From Komagataella phaffii GS115 (taxonomy: Eukaryota; Ascomycota; Pichiomycetes; Pichiales; Pichiaceae), in NCBI RefSeq assembly GCF_000027005.1, contig NC_012963.1, forward strand, positions 1 to 64,000: 64,000 bases of DNA. The letters are read 5' to 3'. Both the position numbers and the translations under genes were made by a program. This document shows positions 31,332 through 39,525 of this stretch, piece after piece. Position 1 is the first letter of the stretch. Each line of letters opens with the position of its first letter. The notes beneath the pieces are model-generated. The model was given only the letters and a program-made list of their open reading frames with translations. It was not told the origin of the DNA and made no database searches.

Positions 31332-32954
31332 ATGACTTCACTATCATCAAGTGAACCAGAGAGATATTCTTCTCCAGAAATAACTGAAGTTGGGAAGGGC
31401 GGTGAAGTAGTGGTGGTGTCCCGCCTAGATAAGAAATCTAATGCTGTTCAGGATAAGTATGCCGATGAGGTTCTACGTTTCATGGAAGAGAATGCTGCTG
31501 ACGCAGTTCCGTTGACGGAGGAGGAGGAGAAGAAGTTGCGTCACAAGAACTTCACGTACATCCTGGCAGTTGCCATAATAGTCACGTTGGTCTTGTTTAT
31601 GGATAAGGCAACTATTGGATATACAACGATTTTGGGTATATACATCGACACCGACGTCGATAAGGGGAGATTCAATAACCTCAACTCAGTGTTTTATGGA
31701 GGTTACCTGCTCGCACAATGGCCTGGTCATTACCTTCTACAAAAGTTGCCCGTTGGAAAGTACATGGCTGGAACTGTACTCAGCTGGGCAATTTTGGTTG
31801 GACTACATGCTGCATGCAATTCCTATGCCAGTCTGATGGTTATTCGATTCTTCCTTGGAGCGGTAGAGGCTGTAGCTGTGCCCGCTATGGAGATGACTTT
31901 GGGTATGTTCCTTACCTCTAGAGAACGTGAAATTGCCCAACCGGTATTCTGGACGGCTGCTGCGATGGCGCCTGTAATTTCAAGTTTCATTGCCTTCGGT
32001 TTGTTACATGTTCATGTGTCTATTCAACCATGGAGAATTTTCATGGCCGTTAACGCTGGAATCAGTCTTTTACTTGCTATATTTGTTTGGTTCTTTTACC
32101 CTGACAATCCAGCAAAGGCAACTCATCTTTCAACTAATGAAAAAGTGCATTTGATTAAGAAAGTGCAAGAGTCTACCAAGTCTTCTATTGAGCAAAAGGT
32201 TTTTAAGAAGCACCAGGCAATTGAGTGCCTCAAAGACCCCGTGTCATGGTTGTTTTTTTTTCAAGCGTTCACCCTCATGCTTGCTAATAGTATGACTTAC
32301 CAGCAGAACCAACTATTTGTGGATATTGGAGTTACCACGTTTGGATCCTCCCTCGTGTCAGCAGCAGGGGGAGGTTTTTCTGTGGTTCTTTTTGGTGTAT
32401 CAGCTCTATTGATTAGAAGATTCCCAGGTCAAAGTGGATACTTTTCGGCATCTTATTTGGTTCCATGTATTATTGTTGCTATTGGGATGGTCACTATTCC
32501 CTGGGATAACAAGATTGCCCTGCTAGCATGCATGATCTTACTAAACTTTAAAGGTGTCACCTATATCGTGGCGCTAGGTTGGACAACGTCTTCCTGTAGT
32601 GGGTACACCAAGAAGCTGTATCGAAATGTCATGTTTATGTTGGCCTATGGTGTTGCCAATATCATATCACCTCAACTATGGAATCCGAAAGATTCTCCAA
32701 GATACTATCCTTCATGGATTGTGCAGATTGTTATTGCCTTCTTTCTCAATCTTGTTATCCTACTGACCATCAGAATAATTCTAGCTAGGCGTAATGCCAA
32801 GCGTAGAGCTTGGATTGCGGAGAATGGAACTGAAGGTGCCTTCGGTTATGTTATCAACCACGACGACGATGGGAGGGAAATTAAGGAGAAAGTTGATGTT
32901 GCTATGCTTGATCTGACGGATTATGAGAATAAATACTTTATTTACCCTCTATAA
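31332..32954 (+). CDS. MFS permease of the allantoate/anion:cation symporter family (Dal5/Tna1 type)
   Basis: The product is 540 residues with an ATG start. A hydrophilic N-terminus of about 75 residues ('LTEEEEKKLRHKNF') precedes the first membrane segment, which contains 'LFMDKATIGYTTILGIYIDTD'. This matches the Dal5 family pattern, in which 'LDKxxxxYA..xG...D' opens the transporter. 'GYLLAQWPGHYLLQKLPVGKY' and 'RFFLGAVEAVAVPAMEM' are further family signatures, and twelve membrane segments are likely. Relatives import allantoate, ureidosuccinate, nicotinate, pantothenate or biotin precursors; the substrate here is unknown. Next to a C-N hydrolase and oxidoreductases, a nitrogenous organic acid is a reasonable guess. 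Confidence 0.88.
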   Translation: MTSLSSSEPERYSSPEITEVGKGGEVVVVSRLDKKSNAVQDKYADEVLRFMEENAADAVPLTEEEEKKLRHKNFTYILAVAIIVTLVLFMDKATIGYTTILGIYIDTDVDKGRFNNLNSVFYGGYLLAQWPGHYLLQKLPVGKYMAGTVLSWAILVGLHAACNSYASLMVIRFFLGAVEAVAVPAMEMTLGMFLTSREREIAQPVFWTAAAMAPVISSFIAFGLLHVHVSIQPWRIFMAVNAGISLLLAIFVWFFYPDNPAKATHLSTNEKVHLIKKVQESTKSSIEQKVFKKHQAIECLKDPVSWLFFFQAFTLMLANSMTYQQNQLFVDIGVTTFGSSLVSAAGGGFSVVLFGVSALLIRRFPGQSGYFSASYLVPCIIVAIGMVTIPWDNKIALLACMILLNFKGVTYIVALGWTTSSCSGYTKKLYRNVMFMLAYGVANIISPQLWNPKDSPRYYPSWIVQIVIAFFLNLVILLTIRIILARRNAKRRAWIAENGTEGAFGYVINHDDDGREIKEKVDVAMLDLTDYENKYFIYPL

Positions 32955-33146
32955 CCCAGAGAGCAGATCTTTAGTTTGTAATTTACTACTTGTTTAGTCA
33001 TTATATAGTAGCTGTGTTCTTTGATTCAAGACTAAATATTTACATGGTAGCCTATTATTCTAATTACAGTCCAATTATTTACAGAGTATCCCAGCCTATT
33101 AGCCAGCCCTTAGACAGACACAAAAAAGTTGGTGACAATTCTTCTA

Positions 33147-35351
33147 TCAATGGTCATTAAAAAACAATTCATAGAAATTATCCAAAGTACCGTTGTATTC
33201 TGTTTCCGGTAGTGGAAGGAGTTCAGTACTGACATTCACCGTTAAATGTTCAGTGCTATCTTTGAGCATGTTACGTCTCTTCATCTTGCATGAATCCAAG
33301 CCTTTCAATAAAGAGTCAATGAACGAACACTTTACCTTTAAACAAACAGGAATATCTTGTGCTTCGGAAGGATCTCTGCCAATGACGTTTTCCCCTGGAA
33401 ACTTTGCATTATACCAGCTCTTGATTTTCGGAGAAATGCTACCGGTACTCGTTCCTAGCCGTTGTTCATCATCGTTAATTCGCTCACAAAGTTGTTCAAT
33501 TGCGTCCAAGTATCTAATAATCATACTAAGAGGATTAGCATTCGCTGTGGTCATTATTTTTGTTCTAAGCTGTTGAAACATTTGCCGGAGGATACTTATA
33601 TGGTGCTTCTGCAGTATAAGGAACTGGGGATCCAAATGTAGGACGTGGAAAAAACCTTGCACAAACTTAAAAATGTAGAGATTTATGACAGGAATAACTC
33701 TGCGAAACTGATCGTATTCAAACTGTGCCAAACTCCCACAAAGGAAACGTTTCACATCAAGGAATACGGTCATTAGGTCCAATATACCATTCACCCCCGA
33801 CTTTAATGAGGAAAGGCACAGTTTCAGGGGTACAGGACACAAGGCAACCGATTGAAGGGTTAAGCCTAACCTTGTCATCTGACAGTTCAGAATGACAAAG
33901 AGATTGTCAAATATTTTCTTCAAATGATGTATCTTGGATGATGAGATTGTCAGCTCTAAAGGAACATAATCATCGACATCAATCTGTCCATACTCTTCGT
34001 CCATTATAGGAAAATCGTCATCAAAAATGGTAGCAAGTGAAGACTCAGATAGCCCTGCACCTGCCAAGAGATTTCTAACCTTTAGCTTGTGGTAATTGAT
34101 ATCATAGATGAGTTGATACTCGATCTCAATCGCATCAACAAGAAGATCTTCACGGTCTGAGCTACGAGTCCACTTAAGAGGGAATGCCATCCCTTTGATA
34201 GATGACTCGGCTAAGTTTAGCTTTAATTCTGTTTTCAGGTTATTATCCCTCAAAAGTGGGTACCTTTCTTCAAAAGGTTCATGAAACAGTTTGATAGAAA
34301 ACAACGCTCCAAACCTACAAAACTTAGAAAGTAGGTCACTCCATCTCATTAGTTTCTTGTCCTTGATCAACATATCAAATTTTGCTTTGGGTTTCATATT
34401 TGCCGTTGTAGAACAGTCATAATTGGAAACATAGCTGCATAACTCTTGAAAAAAAATGCAGTTTTGTAATTCAAGTACAGTTGACTTACACAAATCATAT
34501 TCTTCCCCGTATAAAGCTTCTTCAACCATAATAAACATTGCTTCAACATTGATGGAACTATCTAACGAGAGAAGATTCTGTATGAAAAAAAATCTCTTGA
34601 AAAGATCTATCTGAACTTCTCTATCTTTCAGATAAACATAATTGGTGAAAAGTGGATGTTCCAAAGGCAGTATGTTGAGAATTCGGAACAAAATGGCTAT
34701 AATCAAAAAAAGATAACCCTTGAAACGTGTCCATGTGTTATTTTCTTCCGCATCATCTATTACTCTGCAAAGCTCTGAAAAAGTTACAGGAAAGCTAAGA
34801 CTTGGGACATCAGCAAAAAGGAAATATTCGTCAATAAGAGTTTTTACTAACTGAATGTTCTTCTCCTTATCTCGCACGAACTGTGGTAACATGACTGGGT
34901 TTTCCACTCCTCGGGGATACTGGACCACGGAAACCAAGCTACCTGAGAGTTCAAAACTATTTTCAAGAAACATAGATTCACATTGGTGAGAGAACAAGAT
35001 ACTTTTCTTGATCTCTGATATGCCAATCCGTGAATCAGACGACGCGGACATGGGAAGTGAACCGGAACTAACACTTGAGAACCTTGATAAGTCTGGCACG
35101 GATAGATCTTCTAAAGATGAATTTGATTCAGTTTTCTCAAGATCGTTCGTTGATGGGGCTGAGGATCGGGACATGGGAGATGTTTCTGGGGACCTTATCA
35201 ATCTGTCAAGGCTCAGGGACCTGAACTTGTCAGGGTACCCGCAACTAAGACCCTTCAATGTGCATTTCGAACAGGGATAGTTTCGGTCGCATTTGATCTT
35301 GCTCTTGCGACAGTTATGACAGGCCACAGGGAACCTTCTATACTTTGGCAT
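33147..35351 (-). CDS. Zn(II)2Cys6 zinc-cluster transcription factor
   Basis: The product is 734 residues from the ATG at 35351. The zinc cluster is C11, C14, C21, C27, C30 and C37 (C-x2-C-x6-C-x5-C-x2-C-x6-C) in 'ACHNCRKSKIKCDRNYPC'. A Ser-rich segment (about 50-105) follows, then a long helical regulatory domain with paired hydrophobic stretches typical of the fungal regulator middle region, including 'FKGYLFLIIAILFRIL'. It is convergent with the Dal5-type permease gene (192 bases between stops). It is the third zinc-cluster gene within 18 kb, so this subtelomeric part is regulator-rich. Target unknown. Confidence 0.92.
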   Translation of the reverse strand: MPKYRRFPVACHNCRKSKIKCDRNYPCSKCTLKGLSCGYPDKFRSLSLDRLIRSPETSPMSRSSAPSTNDLEKTESNSSLEDLSVPDLSRFSSVSSGSLPMSASSDSRIGISEIKKSILFSHQCESMFLENSFELSGSLVSVVQYPRGVENPVMLPQFVRDKEKNIQLVKTLIDEYFLFADVPSLSFPVTFSELCRVIDDAEENNTWTRFKGYLFLIIAILFRILNILPLEHPLFTNYVYLKDREVQIDLFKRFFFIQNLLSLDSSINVEAMFIMVEEALYGEEYDLCKSTVLELQNCIFFQELCSYVSNYDCSTTANMKPKAKFDMLIKDKKLMRWSDLLSKFCRFGALFSIKLFHEPFEERYPLLRDNNLKTELKLNLAESSIKGMAFPLKWTRSSDREDLLVDAIEIEYQLIYDINYHKLKVRNLLAGAGLSESSLATIFDDDFPIMDEEYGQIDVDDYVPLELTISSSKIHHLKKIFDNLFVILNCQMTRLGLTLQSVALCPVPLKLCLSSLKSGVNGILDLMTVFLDVKRFLCGSLAQFEYDQFRRVIPVINLYIFKFVQGFFHVLHLDPQFLILQKHHISILRQMFQQLRTKIMTTANANPLSMIIRYLDAIEQLCERINDDEQRLGTSTGSISPKIKSWYNAKFPGENVIGRDPSEAQDIPVCLKVKCSFIDSLLKGLDSCKMKRRNMLKDSTEHLTVNVSTELLPLPETEYNGTLDNFYELFFNDH

Positions 35352-36295
35352 TGCACCTAATAGCTACGTAAAGTAAAGCTGAAGAGAAAGTATAGCGGGG
35401 GCATATCAAGGTAAGACATACGCCTCCATTGCTCGAAAATTGAGCGCATCTGTTTACCTAAACATCTCAAACTCTCCTAACTTCTAAACTCTTGCTAAAG
35501 TTCAGAGAATCGGTTTTATGTAGCAACAACTCACTCACTAAAGCAGGAACCTGTCCTTGGATTCAATTCATGGGGCTGGAAGATTTTTGGCTAGGCTTTT
35601 CCTCAAACGGTCGAATATTGACATTAGGGCTCCCACAGGCAACATTTGATTCACAAAGCACAATTCGTGAACTTTTCGTCATTAACAATAGGCTCAGACT
35701 TTTTGGGAATCCAAGAATATCATACGATACAATTTTGAAGCATTGCTAGTTTAGTGCGTTGAAGTGAACAACAGCCTATGAGATCATGACTCATCTGCAT
35801 TTCTAACAATAACTTTCAGGAGCCAGTGGGTGAAAACTTTTCTCCACAGAGACAGTCAAAATCTGTTGAACTGGCGCTGGTCACAATGATACTATTGGCC
35901 GTCTCTTACCTTTCGTTGCCTGGATTCAACGAAGTAGTTAGATGCCTATTGTGGGGTACCTCATGACTGGACGGCTTTAAGTTCGCGCAATCCCAACACT
36001 TAAATCCGAGAATGGGATTATTAGGATCCAGCCGTTCGTTCAAACGCTTACTTAAATGAACGTCAATAACGTGTTCGAAGTTATGCACAAATGCTTAAGC
36101 TCAGGATCCTCTTTGAGAAACAAAGTTTTTCAGAATAGTCCCCATCCATTTTAATCACTATGAAACAAATTCACCAGAAAAAGAAAGTTTTGTCACTCTT
36201 CAAAAGACATGATACATCAGGGATAATCTGACAGCTCACATAGCGTAGAGACGCAAAAAATTCTCACTACAAGGTCGAAGTAATTCCAGTCACCG
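35352..36295. other. Intergenic, no convincing gene
   Basis: A 0.94 kb spacer between divergent genes. An 85-codon frame at 35492 opens with TTG and a 60-codon minus-strand frame lies at 35906-36088. Neither has a recognised motif. This marks the change from accessory genes to the conserved core of the chromosome. Confidence 0.4.
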
Positions 36296-37459
36296 ATGAA
36301 GTTTGTGCGTGGCATCTTGGGGCTGTTCTTTATTGCTTTAGTCGAATTTGGATCTTGCAAGGTCGTTGTGAAACAGAATTCACTCGATGCAGAGTTATTA
36401 AATAGTACCATTGGTTTTCTTAAAGTGTCTAAACTTGAATATCCAGTTGCAGAATGTCAAGATTTGAAGTTGCAAAATATGGCCCGTTGCAGAGATGCCC
36501 TGGAAGCATACCCTCATCTTTCTCTCTTGTACAGTTTTGGCTCCTTTATGGTAAACCAACAGAAGGAATCAAAGTCATTGGATGCTTTTGAAGATTTACC
36601 GTTACAGAAAGATTTGGAAAACTGGAGGGCATTGTTTGACGGTGCTTTGAATGGACTCAAGATCACTTTGATCGATGTTTCTACAAATTTCAACAAGATG
36701 ACGGACATAAACAATTCTCTGTTGGAAAGCTATCAAGCAGTAATGTTCAAGTCCTTTCAAAAAATGATAACAAGTATACAAATGAAAAACCGCAACGTTC
36801 TTCGATACCTCTATCGATTCAATAATGTCATCACTGATATAGACTATTTCAAAGATCGAGTGGGAAACTCTACGCAGGAAACTTTGGAGAGGTTGTATCA
36901 GATGGAGAATATTCCTGATACAGACGGAGTGACCAAGGCAACAAAATACCTGAATCGATTCAAGATTGATGTCTACCAACAAATCAATGATCTTTTACTG
37001 TATCTACGGGAGATCAATGCAAACCTAGTTACCCTCTCAATTACTCTCAATTCCCACATCGAAAGATCGTTACTCTTACTAAATCAAGAGAGTATTTATA
37101 ATGAAGATATTGCCCAGTTTGAGGGTTTTTTGACAAATTTCACAAACTTGATGGAAACCAGTCTTGAAGAAATGGAAAAGCTTGAGCAGTCTACGGTTGA
37201 AGTCAAAGACTCTTTTGGACTGTTATCGCAGTTGTCACTAACTGCTAACACGTATTCCTATCTTAATCTTTCAGATTATTTAAACCATCTGTTTGTGATT
37301 CTGATGAACAAATTTATGAAGATTTTGGTTCTATTTTCGGCGTGGGTAACTACATATTTTGTGAATAAGGGTAGTCTGATGGACAGGATGCAGTCAGCTC
37401 ATATAGGAGCTATATCTTTTGCTTTAGGTGTGTGGATTGTAGGTCGGTGTTTTGAGTGA
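36296..37459 (+). CDS. Predicted ER/nuclear-envelope coiled-coil membrane protein, possibly Kar5-like
   Basis: The product is 387 residues with an ATG start. Residues 1-21 form a signal peptide ('GILGLFFIALVEFGSC'). A short N-terminal region with two cysteines ('AECQ...ARCRDALEAYP') follows, then about 220 residues of predicted helical and coiled-coil sequence with several N-glycosylation sequons (for example 'NNSLL', 'NSTQ', 'NLSDY'). Two hydrophobic segments end the protein (about 318-345 and 360-382). This layout (signal peptide, Cys-containing head, lumenal coiled coil, paired C-terminal membrane segments) resembles Kar5/GEX1 nuclear-fusion proteins, but the head has fewer cysteines than I would expect. 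Function is therefore tentative; it could be another ER membrane protein. Confidence 0.6.
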   Translation: MKFVRGILGLFFIALVEFGSCKVVVKQNSLDAELLNSTIGFLKVSKLEYPVAECQDLKLQNMARCRDALEAYPHLSLLYSFGSFMVNQQKESKSLDAFEDLPLQKDLENWRALFDGALNGLKITLIDVSTNFNKMTDINNSLLESYQAVMFKSFQKMITSIQMKNRNVLRYLYRFNNVITDIDYFKDRVGNSTQETLERLYQMENIPDTDGVTKATKYLNRFKIDVYQQINDLLLYLREINANLVTLSITLNSHIERSLLLLNQESIYNEDIAQFEGFLTNFTNLMETSLEEMEKLEQSTVEVKDSFGLLSQLSLTANTYSYLNLSDYLNHLFVILMNKFMKILVLFSAWVTTYFVNKGSLMDRMQSAHIGAISFALGVWIVGRCFE

Positions 37460-37817
37460 ATGACCAGTGTTACCCCGGACTTGGTAGTTAAGTTTTATAT
37501 AACCACCCTAAAAACGTGCAATTAAGAATTCGTAGACCTATAATTATATGAACTGGCCGTGCAGGTTACAAGTTTGCAATACAGCCCTTAATCCTCTGGA
37601 ATCAGCATCTATCACAACATTCATCTACAGCCAAAGAAAGTCGGAAAGCGGTGCCAATTTGTGTGTAACACTCTTTTGACTCAATTGCTCACCCGTTTAC
37701 CCAAGTTAGGATAGGTTACTAATCTGCCGGTAAACAGAACAAATTCATAATTGTGTAATCTGGCCCTTGAGCATATTTGTCGTACTAAACGGTTCTCATA
37801 TTTACACTGCACGAAGC

Positions 37818-38126
37818 ATGCATGGATACGCTCCCTTAGATGATTTAAACTTCTGCGCCTATCAAAAATGCGAATATCAAGTGATAGGTGCTGGATGTTT
37901 AAAGATATCCGAAGTATTCAATGGGTCTGTTTCTTATCTACTGGGAATTCACTCCGATCTTCTGTTCCAGAAACGAGTTGAGACCCTATTCGTTGATACT
38001 GAATTACAGATAAGAGTGTTTATCGCTCCGAAAACTTCCGATTTATCAGGAGCCTATGAAGGAACTATGATATCTAAGGAGGCTGTGAATGTGTCAATTA
38101 TATCCGTGAATTTATTTGATCCGTGA
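37818..38126 (+). CDS. Doubtful small ORF, unknown product
   Basis: This would encode about 102 residues from the ATG at 37818. The sequence has mixed composition and no signal peptide or membrane segment, and it resembles no family I know. The frame continues upstream without an ATG to 37734. It may be a decayed gene, a lineage-specific gene, or chance. Confidence 0.25.
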   Translation: MHGYAPLDDLNFCAYQKCEYQVIGAGCLKISEVFNGSVSYLLGIHSDLLFQKRVETLFVDTELQIRVFIAPKTSDLSGAYEGTMISKEAVNVSIISVNLFDP

Positions 38127-38726
38127 AAAGACAAAGCGGTCCACGGTTCGTATCTCTTATCTTAGAAAAATTATGTTCCAAAATCGGATTTTCCCGGAAA
38201 AGACCCCAAAACCAATTTCATCGTTGCCCCTAAATTGCAGCATTCTCGTGATTACTCTATAAGCCCAGTTTAGATAACCAGGTACCAGTTGGCTATCTTT
38301 CTGTAGATGACAGCGTGCCTATGCATGCGAAGTGTTCTTTATCAGCAAATGAGGCTGGGAGACAACCTAAATTATGAATTTGGCACCTCAACATTGTGGG
38401 GTAGAACAATTTGATTGCTCTTGATTGGCCAGATGTTCTAGACGAGGTTGATTTGTTATCTTCGGGGCACAATGGAAAGGCATTACTGATAAGTAGGCAT
38501 CACTAGAAAACTTCAAAGTTGTCGTGATATTAACTCAAGTTATCGCTGTGGCTTCAACAGTTGAGACATCAGACTTGAACTGTATCATTAAAAATTACTC
38601 TAAAGACGTTTACAACACTGCTAGAAAACAGTCTACACTGTTTGAAGCCTGGCTGTAGTCAACCAGGTTTGGACTATATGAAATAGGTACCGTTCAAAGC
38701 TTTCTATTTAAGGCAGTATTCCTACA

Positions 38727-38734
38727 TATATAAA
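38727..38734 (+). promoter_or_regulatory. TATA-like element upstream of the 5S gene
   Basis: TATATAAA lies 17-24 bases before the first base of the 5S rRNA gene. Fission yeast Pol III genes are known to use an upstream TATA box; here the link is inferred from position only. Confidence 0.45.
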
Positions 38735-38750
38735 GGAAAAAATAAAGTAC

Positions 38751-38871
38751 CGTTGCGGCCATATCTAGCAGAAAGCACCGTTTCCCGTCCGATCAACCGT
38801 AGTTAAGCTGCTAAGAGCCTGACCGAGTAGTGTAGTGGGAGACCATACGCGAAACTCAGGTGCTGCAATAT
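38751..38871 (+). rRNA. 5S ribosomal RNA
   Basis: The 121 bases match the yeast 5S rRNA that I remember with only a handful of differences. They start at (C/G)GTTGCGGCCATATCTA and pass through 'AGCACCGTTTCCCGTCC' and the internal control region around 'AGTTAAGCTG...AAGAGCCTGACCGAGTAG'. They end at 'CTCAGGTGCTGCAATAT', and the length equals that of budding-yeast 5S. Six T follow directly. The gene stands alone between protein genes, not next to an rDNA unit; K. phaffii is known for dispersed 5S copies. The reverse-strand open frame over it (38765-38980) is a shadow. Confidence 0.96.
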
Positions 38872-38876
38872 TTTTT
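38871..38876 (+). terminator. Pol III T-run terminator of the 5S gene
   Basis: Six consecutive T begin at the last base of the 5S gene, the standard RNA polymerase III stop signal. Confidence 0.8.
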
Positions 38877-39525
38877 CGATTGAAGTATGGCATCAAGCTT
38901 GAGTAATAATTCCAGGCATCTTCTTTTCTGGTGGTCGTTGGTAGTGAATCGATGGTGACGATTACCGTATCATTCAGCATGAGGTCAATCTATTGGGCAT
39001 CAGAAAACAATAAGAGTTGATACTTCAAGAAAGCGATCTAGTATTAACATGGATTTTACACCAAAGTCGAATATGATAGAAAGGTGGGGGGTGACAGTCA
39101 CGATGAAGCCTCTCTAGATTCTGCGCTAAACATCCCGCATTGAACGTGGATGTCTAACCGAGTAAATACACAGTTACTCCCTAGTGGTCAACGTCAGCCT
39201 TCAAACCGACAGCTCCTGGGTCGATCTATTTATATGGAAGGTGCTTCTTTGAACGGCATGCGCGGCGCCTAGTTAAGTAACTGGACTCTCCGCGAATTCC
39301 ATCTACCTCATCTTTCGCGACTAATATTTTTTTATAATTTTTTTTCTTACTTCAGATTTTTTTTTTGATAGGTATAATCAATAAACTGTCAGTCGTTAAG
39401 GGCTAACTTTGTTTCGGTATCAGTTTTGGGTGAAAGTCTAAAGTGACACAACTATAGTATTGATAGACAGTTTTCTTGTTGTGGCTGTCGAACTTTCTTT
39501 TTCAACAACATATTGAACTGCCAAA
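38877..39525. other. Intergenic, KAP104 promoter region
   Basis: No gene was seen. Poly(T)-rich stretches (about 39326-39370), typical nucleosome-poor promoter sequence, precede KAP104. Confidence 0.5.

Larger units (their letters stand above)
37460..38750. other. Intergenic with one doubtful open frame
   Basis: A frame at 37734-38126 is open for 130 codons. Its first ATG is at 37818, giving about 102 residues with no recognised motif (it contains 'NFCAYQKCEYQVIGAGC'). A TACTAAT and a following AG (37717-37737) upstream look like a branch point and acceptor, but I found no donor. I do not call a gene with confidence. Confidence 0.35.

Noticed and set aside
35492..35749. 85-codon plus-strand frame
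   Set aside because: It starts at TTG with no ATG until well inside, and has no recognisable motif.
38765..38980. Minus-strand 71-codon frame
   Set aside because: It is the reverse complement of the 5S rRNA gene and its flank.
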